Source of the DNA: Agrobacterium larrymoorei
GTDB lineage: Bacteria; Pseudomonadota; Alphaproteobacteria; Rhizobiales; Rhizobiaceae
DNA: 64,000 nt
Assembly: GCF_030819275.1 (NCBI RefSeq)
Contig: NZ_JAUTBL010000001.1
Span: forward strand, 496,001-560,000
Reading direction: 5' to 3'
Position numbers and translations under genes: made by a program. Shown piece by piece: positions 8,403-17,243 of the stretch (positions within the stretch are counted from its first letter, which is position 1; each line of letters begins with the position of its first letter). The notes beneath the pieces were generated by a model. The model was given only the letters and a program-made list of their open reading frames with translations, made no database searches and had not been told where the DNA came from.

Positions 8403-9632
8403 GTGAATACCAAATTCAAGTTTACCCTCTACGCGCTGAGCCTTGCTGCTTCCACAGCACTGGGCGCCATGTCTGCACAGGCTGCCGACAAGGAAATCTC
8501 CTGGATCTATTGCGGCGACAAGATCGACCCGATCCATGAGAAGTACATCAAGGAATGGGAAAGCAAGAACGAAGGCTGGACCGTCAAGCCAGAAGTCGTG
8601 GGCTGGGAACAGTGCCAGGACAAGGCAACGACGCTTGCAGCATCCGGCTCTCCAGCCGCCATGGCCTATGTCGGCTCGCGCACGCTGAAGCAATTCTCTG
8701 AGAACGACATGATCGTTCCCGTCCCGATAACGGATGAGGAAAAGAAGTCCTATTACCCGCACATCGTCGACACGGTTACCGTTGACGGCCAACAGTGGGG
8801 CGTTCCGATCGCCTTCTCCACCAAGGCTCTCTACTGGAACAAAGACCTTTTCAAGAAGGCAGGTCTCGATCCTGAAACGCCACCAAAGACCTGGGCGGAA
8901 GAAATCGCCTTTGCCAAGCAGATCAAGGAAAAGACGGGCATTGCCGGTTATGGCCTGCCTGCCAAGACCTTCGACAACACCATGCACCAGTTCATGCACT
9001 GGGTTTACACCAACAACGGCAAGGTCATCGATGGCGACAAGATCGTCATGGATAGCCCCGAAGTGCTGGCAGCTCTTCAGGCCTACAAGGACATCACGCC
9101 TTACTCCGTGGAAGGCGCAACGGCTTACGAGCAGAACGAAATTCGCGCTATCTTCCTCGACGGCAAGGTCGGCATGATCCAGGCTGGTTCGGGTGCAGCT
9201 TCGCGTCTGAAGAAGACCGGCATCAACTGGGGTATCGCAACACTCCCGCTCGGCCCTTCGGCCAAGGGCCCAGGCACGCTGCTCATCACCGATAGCCTTG
9301 CCATCTTCAAGGGCTCGGGCGTGGAAGACAAGGCGATCGAATTCGCCAAGTTCATCACCTCTCCTGGCCCCCAGGGCGAGTATGAGCTTCAGGGCGACGC
9401 CGGCCTGACGCCTCTGCGTCCTTCCGCGAAGGTCGATGAATTCGTTGCAAAGGACCCTTACTGGAAGCCTCTGATCGAGGGCATCACTTACGGTGGTCCT
9501 GAGCCGCTCTTCACCGACTATAAGGGCTTCCAGAACACCATGATCGAGATGGTCCAGTCTGTCGTCACCGGCAAGGCTGAACCTGCAGCCGCGCTGAAAA
9601 AGGCGTCGGGCGAACTCGAGCAGTACAAGTAA
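8403..9632 (+). CDS. Periplasmic sugar-binding protein of ABC importer (family 1)
   Basis: A 409-residue solute-binding protein with a Sec signal peptide: positive N-terminus, hydrophobic core, and probable cleavage after the AQA of SAQAADKE near residue 28. The size and the PIAFSTKALYWNKDLFKKAG and GKVGMIQAGSG regions are typical of maltose-type family 1 binding proteins. Translation starts at GTG 8403 behind GGGAGAC. The ligand is not deducible; given the cytoplasmic GH20 enzyme and the nag genes, an amino-sugar-containing saccharide is my inference. A strong hairpin follows the stop codon, common after binding-protein genes, where it protects and enriches that part of the mRNA. Confidence 0.93.
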   Translation: MNTKFKFTLYALSLAASTALGAMSAQAADKEISWIYCGDKIDPIHEKYIKEWESKNEGWTVKPEVVGWEQCQDKATTLAASGSPAAMAYVGSRTLKQFSENDMIVPVPITDEEKKSYYPHIVDTVTVDGQQWGVPIAFSTKALYWNKDLFKKAGLDPETPPKTWAEEIAFAKQIKEKTGIAGYGLPAKTFDNTMHQFMHWVYTNNGKVIDGDKIVMDSPEVLAALQAYKDITPYSVEGATAYEQNEIRAIFLDGKVGMIQAGSGAASRLKKTGINWGIATLPLGPSAKGPGTLLITDSLAIFKGSGVEDKAIEFAKFITSPGPQGEYELQGDAGLTPLRPSAKVDEFVAKDPYWKPLIEGITYGGPEPLFTDYKGFQNTMIEMVQSVVTGKAEPAAALKKASGELEQYK

Positions 9633-9641
9633 GACCGAACC

Positions 9642-9671
9642 GAAGGGGGCGCTGGTTCCAGCGTCCCCTTC
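9642..9671 (+). other. Intercistronic mRNA hairpin after the binding-protein gene
   Basis: A 14-bp inverted repeat with two-base loop (GAAGGGGGCGCTGG paired with CCAGCGTCCCCTTC, one mismatch) begins 9 bp after the stop codon of the binding protein. No T-run follows, so it is more likely a 3'-end stabiliser or partial attenuator than a full terminator; the ATPase gene starts 87 bp later. Confidence 0.65.
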
Positions 9672-9758
9672 GACACCACCGCATGGATCGAACAGCCTTG
9701 CGGTACACCAACAGCGCTGCCGAATGCACTGGGTGCAAACGGCCCTCTGGAGACGATC

Positions 9759-10877
<1,119 letters not shown>

Positions 10878-10890
10878 TCCCTGTTTAGTC

Positions 10891-10994
10891 TAAAGCATAT
10901 TGCGACCTTTCAGATTCGCTCATACGCTTTAGGTCTTTGTTATCGCATGCCGTTATCGCAAAACCGCCGCACACTTTTGCGCGGCATGCTTTAA
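10891..10994. repeat. Rhizobial intergenic palindromic repeat, copy 1
   Basis: About 104 bp closely resembling 18790-18893. The core (about 10947-10991) is a nested palindrome: GCATGCCG pairs with CGGCATGC outside, and CGCAAAA with TTTTGCG inside, around an accessible CCGCCGCACAC. Both copies also share the lead-in TTTCAGATTCGC. From memory, this matches an abundant extragenic repeat of Rhizobium/Agrobacterium chromosomes. Confidence 0.75.
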
Positions 10995-11020
10995 AGGCGG
11001 ATTGAAGCGCAGATAAAAGT

Positions 11021-11055
11021 TAAGGGCGTTTCCTTGTTTGAAGGAAGCGCCCTTA
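11021..11055. terminator. Bidirectional terminator-like hairpin
   Basis: AAGGGCGTTTCCTT (11022-11035) pairs with AAGGAAGCGCCCTT (11041-11054) around a GTTTG loop, with one G-T pair. Short T/A-rich stretches flank it on both sides. It sits between the ends of the convergent importer operon and M81 peptidase gene and probably terminates both. Confidence 0.65.
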
Positions 11056-11119
11056 ATTTATGTGTTCATTCCGATGGACACCGAGACAGCATCTGCCGCG
11101 TTCACGATCATCGGTGACG

Positions 11120-12595
11120 TCAGGCCGCTTTGGTGCCGTGCGGGTCTTGAATGATCGGCCAGATGTCGCGCCTGACGCGGCGATAGGGATTGGTCGCCGG
11201 ATCGTTCGGATAAGGCTTGCCCGCAGAGCAGTAAAGAATCTGCGAGGCGATCTTGGAAAAAGCGGCATAGAAGTGATTGGTCGACTTGATCAGCAGGATC
11301 TTTTTCGAGAGCGGATCGATGCCGAGAGCGGTGAAAAGCGATGGATCATAGCTTTGAACCCGCACTGTTCCCAAAATCACATCGATACCTTGAAAGTGAA
11401 TATGTGCCGCGTCACCGAAGGGCGCGATGCTGTCGCCGAACTTCATCTCTGCATTGGGGACCACTTTGACGACCTTGACCAAGGCATCGATCGGATCGCC
11501 GGTATTGGGTGCGGATTTCGCCCCAAAGCGCAACGGGATTTCCGCCCCCTCGCCTGCCGCCATGCAGATTTGTACGGCAATCGGATCCCAGACAAGACCG
11601 GCAGCCACGCTCGTCGCGCCCTGAGCCATCAGTTCACGCAGCAGCACCGTTGCATCACCCGCCGTGCCACCACCTGGATTATCCCACACATCGGCAATGA
11701 CAACGGGTCCATTCGATGTGTCCGCCTTCATCGCAAGCGACACAGCCTCGGTCTCACCAATCTGCGGCATCATGAAGGTGCCGCGCTTGTCGAAAAGCTC
11801 AAGCCCGATCGAGCGCGCCAGCGCCATCCCCTTGGTTGCATTGCCATCGGTGACCGCGATGGTCTTCGTTCCCATTTCCGGCACATCGCCTGCCATGAAG
11901 CCATGAATGACGGAAAGCGATAGCACCTCCGGGTCCTGCTTCTCTAAGGCCATCATGCGATCGACAATGCCACGCATTGGTTCACGTGACGTCGGAAACA
12001 CATCGATCATACGGCAGTCAAACACAGACATGACAGGCTTGACCCGCCCTTCCAGCGTATCCACTGCGATACGCCAGAGGTCTTCGGCGCGATCGACGAA
12101 ATCCGTATGCGGAAATTCCTTGAAGACGACGAAGAAGTTCACGGCATCGACGCGCTTGCTCGTCAGATGGCTGTGAGGATCGAGCTCGGCGCAAACCAGA
12201 ATATCCGGCCCGACGATTTCGCGAACGCGCGTCAAAAGATCGCCTTCCGGGTCGAGATAGCCATCCGCAACCATGGCGCCATGAAGGCCCAACACCACCG
12301 CATCGACGGGCATTGCCGCCCGCAACTGATCGAGAATTTCGTCACGCAGGCTCTCAAAGGCTTGACGGTTGATCAAACCCGCCGGATCAGCCCAGGCTGC
12401 GGTTCCTTCGATCAGCGTCCAGCCTTTGGCAGCACAGACCGCGCGACCAACAGTGATTGGCGCGGTGCACAGCGTGGGGGTGACAGGATGCTGACCCGGA
12501 GGCGCGTAAAGCGATTCCTCGAAAGCCCGCCTGTCGATACAGATCGGCGCGAAAGTATTGGTCTCGGTGGCGAGAGCCGCGGTAAAGATGCGCAA
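11120..12595 (-). CDS. M81-family metallopeptidase (MlrC/microcystinase C-like), copy 1
   Basis: A 491-residue cytoplasmic protein of the MlrC family, zinc-dependent amide hydrolases named for cleaving linearised microcystin. Family motifs are ATETNTF (9-15), GLHGAM (103-108), ELDPHSH (137-143), FPHTD (161-165) and DVWDNPGGG near residue 300, supplying the His/Asp metal ligands. The conserved N-terminus requires a TTG start at 12595; an in-frame stop lies just upstream and there is no ATG. It follows the NTF2-like gene by 35 bp on the minus strand. A second, distantly similar M81 gene is at 17244. The substrate is unknown; neighbours suggest an N-acylated or peptide-linked amino sugar. Confidence 0.88.
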   Translation of the reverse strand: MRIFTAALATETNTFAPICIDRRAFEESLYAPPGQHPVTPTLCTAPITVGRAVCAAKGWTLIEGTAAWADPAGLINRQAFESLRDEILDQLRAAMPVDAVVLGLHGAMVADGYLDPEGDLLTRVREIVGPDILVCAELDPHSHLTSKRVDAVNFFVVFKEFPHTDFVDRAEDLWRIAVDTLEGRVKPVMSVFDCRMIDVFPTSREPMRGIVDRMMALEKQDPEVLSLSVIHGFMAGDVPEMGTKTIAVTDGNATKGMALARSIGLELFDKRGTFMMPQIGETEAVSLAMKADTSNGPVVIADVWDNPGGGTAGDATVLLRELMAQGATSVAAGLVWDPIAVQICMAAGEGAEIPLRFGAKSAPNTGDPIDALVKVVKVVPNAEMKFGDSIAPFGDAAHIHFQGIDVILGTVRVQSYDPSLFTALGIDPLSKKILLIKSTNHFYAAFSKIASQILYCSAGKPYPNDPATNPYRRVRRDIWPIIQDPHGTKAA

Positions 12596-12630
12596 GAGCT
12601 TGGGCCTTTTTTGCTAACGAATGGCGGGAA

Positions 12631-13119
12631 TCATTGGCCCATGGGGTTCGGCAGATAACCGGTGAAGCCGGAAATCTTCCAGCGGCCCTCATCCAAGCGG
12701 CAGTAATAGAGCGTCTGCCACTTCATCAGGTCTGTAGAGCCGTCTGCCTTCTTGATGCTACCGTCGAATTTCTTACGCACCAGCGCGGTCTCGCCGGAAA
12801 TCTCGATCTCTTCCAGGGTCGTCGTGGTAAAGATAGCCGTGCGCGGATCTTCACCATAGGTGCCTTCAGCGAACTCTTGAGCCTGTTTCAGCCATTCATC
12901 GCGATATGCTGAAAGGTTGGGGAAAGCCAGCGTCCATTTGTCGGGGTTCGGTTCGCGATTGCCGCTGATCCCGATGAAACCATCTTCCACGAAATCATCC
13001 GCAACCATGGACCAATCCGCAGCCAGAAACGCATCGATATCGCGCGGGACAAGCATCTCCCAGATGGCGTATCGTGCGCTGTCCGAAGCTGGAAAGGGGT
13101 TTTGGAAGGGATCGCGCAT
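12631..13119 (-). CDS. NTF2/SnoaL-like small protein of unknown role
   Basis: A 162-residue protein whose pattern (an N-terminal helix with DIDAFLAADWSMVADDF, then alternating strands ending in DEGRWKISGFTGYLP) looks like the NTF2/SnoaL cone fold used by ketosteroid-isomerase-like enzymes and small-molecule binding proteins. I chose the ATG at 13119 because GGAG lies 7 bases before it; an ATG at 13131 lacks such a site. It is first in a minus-strand operon with the M81 peptidase, divergent from ridA. No catalytic residues can be assigned. An enzyme (isomerase/lyase) acting on the same compound as the M81 protein is possible but unproven. Confidence 0.7.
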   Translation of the reverse strand: MRDPFQNPFPASDSARYAIWEMLVPRDIDAFLAADWSMVADDFVEDGFIGISGNREPNPDKWTLAFPNLSAYRDEWLKQAQEFAEGTYGEDPRTAIFTTTTLEEIEISGETALVRKKFDGSIKKADGSTDLMKWQTLYYCRLDEGRWKISGFTGYLPNPMGQ

Positions 13120-13132
13120 CGAGGGCTCCATA

Positions 13133-13147
13133 TCTAAATAATTTTCA
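13133..13147. promoter_or_regulatory. Candidate RpiR-family operator (site 2)
   Basis: TCTAAATAATTTTCA matches the perfect palindrome at 5332 in 12 of 15 positions, with the right arm ATTTTCA intact. It lies directly upstream of the NTF2-like/M81 operon, in the 113-bp divergent promoter region shared with ridA. Confidence 0.45.
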
Positions 13148-13205
13148 TGACAACCAAAAATCTCTGGCAAAAATCCGTTTTCTATGGTCACTTGTCAATG
13201 AAGAA

Positions 13206-13220
13206 CGAAAATAATTTGCA
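13206..13220. promoter_or_regulatory. Candidate RpiR-family operator (site 3)
   Basis: CGAAAATAATTTGCA matches the 5332 palindrome in 12 of 15 positions and ends 12 bp before the ridA start. Together with site 2 it would place a repressor over both divergent promoters. The regulator is encoded two genes into the plus-strand operon. Confidence 0.45.
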
Positions 13221-13232
13221 AGAGCCCATCCC

Positions 13233-13619
13233 ATGAGCATCAAACGATATGGCGCTGAAAAATCCGGCGCAGGCGGACAGACACTTCCTTTTGCACGCGC
13301 GGTCGAGGCCGATGGCTGGCTACATGTTTCCGGCCAGGTCGCCATGGAAAATGGTGAAATCATTTCCGGCGGCATCATCGAACAGACTCACAAGACCATC
13401 GAGAACGTGATCGCCATTCTGCATGAGGCGGGCTACGGCGTCGAGCATGTCGTGCGCTGCGGCGTATGGCTGGATGATCCGCGTGACTTCTGGACGTTCA
13501 ACCGCATCTATCAGAGCTATTTCGGTGAACATCCGCCAGCGCGCGCCTGCGTCCAGGCCTCGATGATGGTGGACTGCAAGGTCGAGATCGACTGCATCGC
13601 CTATAAACCCAAGTCCTGA
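13233..13619 (+). CDS. RidA-family (YjgF/UK114) deaminase-like protein
   Basis: A 128-residue RidA-fold protein. Canonical members hydrolyse reactive 2-aminoacrylate and related enamines/imines. The conserved arginine is present (Arg104 in HPPARACVQA) as is the C-terminal acidic VEID (Glu118), so imine deaminase chemistry is plausible. It begins the plus-strand operon, 10 bp before the RpiR regulator, and is not in an isoleucine or arginine pathway context, suggesting a subfamily dedicated to an intermediate of this catabolic route. The presence of an amino-sugar dehydrogenase-type enzyme, which could create imines, fits this. Specific substrate unknown. Confidence 0.88.
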   Translation: MSIKRYGAEKSGAGGQTLPFARAVEADGWLHVSGQVAMENGEIISGGIIEQTHKTIENVIAILHEAGYGVEHVVRCGVWLDDPRDFWTFNRIYQSYFGEHPPARACVQASMMVDCKVEIDCIAYKPKS

Positions 13620-13629
13620 AAGCAGGCCG

Positions 13630-14496
13630 ATGGATATCTTCGCGACCATTCAGGATGAAAGAGCGCAGTTTTCGCCATCCGAACAGCGCATCGCGGAGAT
13701 ATTGCTGAACGAGTTCGACTTCGCCGTCGGCGCGTCGATCATCGAATTGGCGGAAAAGGCGGATGTCTCTCCGCCGACCGTCACCCGCTTCTGCCGTCGG
13801 CTTGGCTGCCAGAACTTTGCCGACTTCAAGGTTCGTCTTGCCAAGACGGCCTATGTCGGTGTGCGTTACCTCAATCCGGAAGCAAAGAGCACGGCTGCGG
13901 TCGATGTCGCCGAAGACATCATCACCAAAGCCCAGAACGCGCTCTTCATGATGCACCGCGCGCTCGATCCACAGGCGCTGGATACCGTGGCCGACCGGAT
14001 CGCAGCGGCGACAATGGTCTATGCCTTTGGCTCCGGCGGCAATTCGTCCATGGTAGCAACCGAATTTCAGAACCGGCTCTTTCGGCTAGGCACCCGCATC
14101 ACCGCCAGCAACGATCATAATATGCAGCTTATGCTGACAGCGGCAGCGCAGGAGGGCGATGTGATCATCGGCTCGTCCTTCTCCGGCCGCAATCAGGAAC
14201 TGATGCGTTGCTTCAAGCTGGCAAAAGAAAATGGCATCCGCACCATCGCGCTCACTCAATTGAAAAGCCCGGTCGCGAAACTCGCAGATCATGTCGTCGG
14301 CATCGACCTTCCCGAGGGCGATAACATTTACCGACCCACCTCGACGCGCTTTGCCTATCTCGCCGTGATCGACGTGATTGCCAGCCTCGTGGCCTACAAA
14401 AACCGTAAGCACTCCACCATCACGCTGCGCCAGATCAAGCAGCAATTGCTGGAGCATCGCGATGGCGGCGACGATCGCCAGATACTGGGAGACTGA
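13630..14496 (+). CDS. MurR/RpiR-family transcriptional regulator
   Basis: A 288-residue regulator with the two-domain RpiR layout: an N-terminal HTH (SPPTVTRFCRRLGCQNFADF around residues 48-67) and a C-terminal SIS sugar-phosphate-sensing domain (YAFGSGGNSSMVATEF near 135-150, SSFSGRNQEL near 180-190). Such regulators usually repress amino-sugar or hexose-phosphate catabolic genes until a phosphorylated sugar binds. The genes it probably controls are those behind the three AT-rich palindromic sites at 5332, 13133 and 13206. The spacing of 10 bp after ridA and 4 bp before the SDR indicates one operon. Confidence 0.93.
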   Translation: MDIFATIQDERAQFSPSEQRIAEILLNEFDFAVGASIIELAEKADVSPPTVTRFCRRLGCQNFADFKVRLAKTAYVGVRYLNPEAKSTAAVDVAEDIITKAQNALFMMHRALDPQALDTVADRIAAATMVYAFGSGGNSSMVATEFQNRLFRLGTRITASNDHNMQLMLTAAAQEGDVIIGSSFSGRNQELMRCFKLAKENGIRTIALTQLKSPVAKLADHVVGIDLPEGDNIYRPTSTRFAYLAVIDVIASLVAYKNRKHSTITLRQIKQQLLEHRDGGDDRQILGD

Positions 14497-14500
14497 CACT

Positions 14501-15283
14501 ATGACGACCCATAAGCGCATCGCCGTGGTGACCGGCGCTGCCGGTGATATCGGGCGCGCAATCGCTGCCCGGCTCGCAGCGAGCCATGACCTGATAGCGC
14601 TTGTCGATATCGATGCGGGCGCTCTGGAAAGTGCGGTTGCCACGCTTGGCGGCGGATCCGCCTATGTGACAATCGTCGCCGATGTCACCAGCGCTGACAG
14701 CTTAGCGGCCTTGACAAGTCACCTCGCAACCCTCGGCAAGGTCGTCACCCTCGTCAACAATGCCGGTGCGGCACGTGCCGTTTCCCTACACGACACGACG
14801 CCAGAGATTTGGCGCATGGATTCAAGCCTCAACCTTGAGGCTGCATTCCTGACCTTCCGGGCTCTCGAAAATGACCTGAAGGAAACACAAGGCTCCGTCG
14901 TCAACATCGCCTCCGTCAATGGCATGGCCGTCTTCGGCCACCCGGCCTATAGCGCCGCCAAGGCGGGCTTGATCCATCTGACCAAGTTGATCGCGGTCGA
15001 ATACGGAAAATTCGGAATACGAGCCAACGCAGTCGCGCCTGGAACCGTGCGCACCCAAGCCTGGGAAGCACGCGCCGAAGCCAATCCGAATGTCTTCGAA
15101 GAGGTCAAGCGCTGGTATGCGCTGCGCCGTATCGCCACCACCCATGACGTCGCCAATGCCGTCCATTTCCTGGCGAGCGATCAGGCAGCCGCGATCACCG
15201 GCATCTGCCTGCCTGTCGATTGCGGACTGACGGCGGGCCAGGCCGAGTTGGCCCACACCTTCTCGCAATCCGAACATTACTGA
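14501..15283 (+). CDS. Short-chain dehydrogenase/reductase
   Basis: A 260-residue classical SDR: nucleotide-binding TGAAGDIG (11-18), NNAG (86-89), catalytic Ser138, Tyr150 and Lys154 (YSAAK). Asp36/Asp38 after the second strand suggest NAD(H) preference. The start at 14501 follows CTGGGAGAC; the frame is open further upstream but that part overlaps the rpiR coding region. It lies between the regulator and the GH20 hexosaminidase, so it is likely to oxidise or reduce a sugar intermediate; together with the Gfo/Idh/MocA enzyme at 5440 the island has two dehydrogenases of different folds. Substrate not predictable. Confidence 0.9.
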   Translation: MTTHKRIAVVTGAAGDIGRAIAARLAASHDLIALVDIDAGALESAVATLGGGSAYVTIVADVTSADSLAALTSHLATLGKVVTLVNNAGAARAVSLHDTTPEIWRMDSSLNLEAAFLTFRALENDLKETQGSVVNIASVNGMAVFGHPAYSAAKAGLIHLTKLIAVEYGKFGIRANAVAPGTVRTQAWEARAEANPNVFEEVKRWYALRRIATTHDVANAVHFLASDQAAAITGICLPVDCGLTAGQAELAHTFSQSEHY

Positions 15284-15309
15284 ACACGCATAAAATCAAG
15301 GGAACGACG

Positions 15310-17229
15310 ATGAGCAAGACCGGATTCCGCCTCGAAAATGCATGGCATCCCATTGAGGGCGACCCTTCAGGCGGGTTTGTCTTCACCCTCGTCAACCTGA
15401 CTGACAAGCCGATCAGCGACTTCAAGCTCGCCTATACGGCATTGACGCGCGTGATGGATGACCCATCTTGCGAGAACGCGACGTTCCTGCTGCGCAACGC
15501 CAACTTCCACCAATATGCACCGCCTGCCGGCTTCGTCCTGGAGCCCGGCGCCAGCTGGCGCTTCACCGTGCGCGGTCTCTGGCGCCCGGCCAAGCACAGA
15601 ACCGATGGGGCAAAATCCGCCTATCTGACATTCTCCGACGGCACCCATCACACTATCGATGTTGCCGACCTGATGCTGGAAGGCAGGATCAGCGAGCCGC
15701 AAAAGCCGCTCCTGCCGGAAGGACGCGTCACCGAACCCTTTTCGCTTCTGCCTTGGCCGAAACAGGCGGACTTGCAAGCCGGCGAAACACCCGTCGCCCT
15801 CTACCCGGCAGAAGGCAGTGCCCTCTCCGACGTGAAGGCGATGGATACCGTCCTCGGCCTTCATCGCCGTCTGTTTTCTGTAGCCCATCAGCCATTTTCG
15901 CTGGTTGCCGTCGAACAGGGCAAGGCTGTTCGTTTTCAGCAAAGCGGTTCACTCGCGGCAGAAGCCTATGAACTGACATTTGCTCAAGATGAGATCTTGC
16001 TCGCCTATGGCGGCAATGCGGGCCGTCAATACGGCCTGACGGCATTGGCGCAGCTTCATGATGGCGCGCGCCGAAATGCGGCACTGTTCCACTTCCCGGG
16101 TTTGGGCACCATCAAAGACGAGCCGCGTTACCGATGGCGCGGATGCCACCTCGATGTGTCGCGCCAATTTGCTCCAGCGCCAGACGTGCTGCGTCTCATC
16201 GATATTCTGGCCTGGTACAAAATGAATGTCTTCCATTGGCACCTGACCGATGATGAGGCGTGGCGCTTTGAGGTTCGCGCCTATCCTCAATTGACGACCG
16301 TTGGCGTCAAGCGCGGGCCGGACGAGCCGATGCTGCCGCAACTCGGCAATGCAGCAGAGCCGGTTGAGGGCTTCTACACCCAGGCCGACGTCGCTGCCAT
16401 CGTCGCCCATGCGACCGAGCTGAATGTCGAAGTCGTCCCGGAAGTCGATATTCCCGGCCACAGCACCGCGATCCTGGTCGCTCTTCCCGAACTGATCGAT
16501 GGTCAGGAAGCGCCAGACAGCTACCGCTCGGTTCAAGGCTTCCCGAACAACGCGCTCAATCCTGCAATTGAAGAGACCTATGTGTTCCTCGGCAAGGTCT
16601 TCGACGAGATGGTTGAGCTCTTCCCTTCAAAGCTCATCCATATTGGCGGCGACGAAGTGGCCGACAACACCTGGATGGCCTCGCCGTTGGCCCGCAAGCT
16701 GATGGAGAGGGAAGGGCTCGACGGCACCTTCGGGCTGCAGAGCCACTTCATGAAGCGGGTTCAGAAAATGCTGGCGGACAGAGGCCGGAGCATGGCTGGT
16801 TGGGACGAGGTCTCCCACGGCGGCGGCGTCAACCCGGACGGCACATTGCTGATGGCATGGCGTGCGCCGGAGGTCGGTGTCGAGTTGGCTCAACAGGGTT
16901 ATGACGTGGTGATGACACCGGGACAGGCCTATTATCTCGACATGGTGCAGGACGAGGCCTGGCAGGAGCCGGGCGCCAGCTGGGCCGGTACCGTGCCGCC
17001 GCACCACACCTATCATTATGAGGCCGTCGGCGAGTTTCCCGAGGAATTGAAGCCACGTCTTCGTGGCGTCCAGGCCTGCATCTGGACAGAGCATTTCCTC
17101 AACCGGGATTATTTCAATCATCTGGTCTTCCCGCGCTTGCCGGCAGTGGCGGAAGCCGCGTGGACGCCGCGTGAGCGTAAAGATTGGGATCGCTTCTCGG
17201 CGCTTGTGCGCCTTAGCCCCAAGCTTTGA
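15310..17229 (+). CDS. Cytoplasmic beta-N-acetylhexosaminidase, GH20
   Basis: A 639-residue glycoside hydrolase removing terminal beta-linked GlcNAc/GalNAc by substrate-assisted catalysis. An N-terminal beta-sandwich-like region (about 1-140) and the GH20b domain precede the catalytic TIM barrel, which starts near RWRGCHLDVSRQF (276-288). The catalytic pair is Asp448-Glu449 in HIGGDEV, and WHLTDDEAWR and PEVDIPGHS are further family signatures. There is no signal peptide, so it acts on imported saccharides inside the cell. The GlcNAc released can go straight to the ROK kinase, NagA and SIS enzyme at 1.1-4.2 kb. Start ATG 15310 after CAAGGGAACGA; the downstream M81 start follows the stop by 14 bp. 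Confidence 0.93.
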   Translation: MSKTGFRLENAWHPIEGDPSGGFVFTLVNLTDKPISDFKLAYTALTRVMDDPSCENATFLLRNANFHQYAPPAGFVLEPGASWRFTVRGLWRPAKHRTDGAKSAYLTFSDGTHHTIDVADLMLEGRISEPQKPLLPEGRVTEPFSLLPWPKQADLQAGETPVALYPAEGSALSDVKAMDTVLGLHRRLFSVAHQPFSLVAVEQGKAVRFQQSGSLAAEAYELTFAQDEILLAYGGNAGRQYGLTALAQLHDGARRNAALFHFPGLGTIKDEPRYRWRGCHLDVSRQFAPAPDVLRLIDILAWYKMNVFHWHLTDDEAWRFEVRAYPQLTTVGVKRGPDEPMLPQLGNAAEPVEGFYTQADVAAIVAHATELNVEVVPEVDIPGHSTAILVALPELIDGQEAPDSYRSVQGFPNNALNPAIEETYVFLGKVFDEMVELFPSKLIHIGGDEVADNTWMASPLARKLMEREGLDGTFGLQSHFMKRVQKMLADRGRSMAGWDEVSHGGGVNPDGTLLMAWRAPEVGVELAQQGYDVVMTPGQAYYLDMVQDEAWQEPGASWAGTVPPHHTYHYEAVGEFPEELKPRLRGVQACIWTEHFLNRDYFNHLVFPRLPAVAEAAWTPRERKDWDRFSALVRLSPKL

Positions 17230-17243
17230 TAGGAGACGGCACC

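Noticed and set aside
13143..13378. Minus-strand frame over the ridA start region
   Set aside because: Shadow of ridA, whose RidA fold residues and start are clear; it would also cover the shared promoter.
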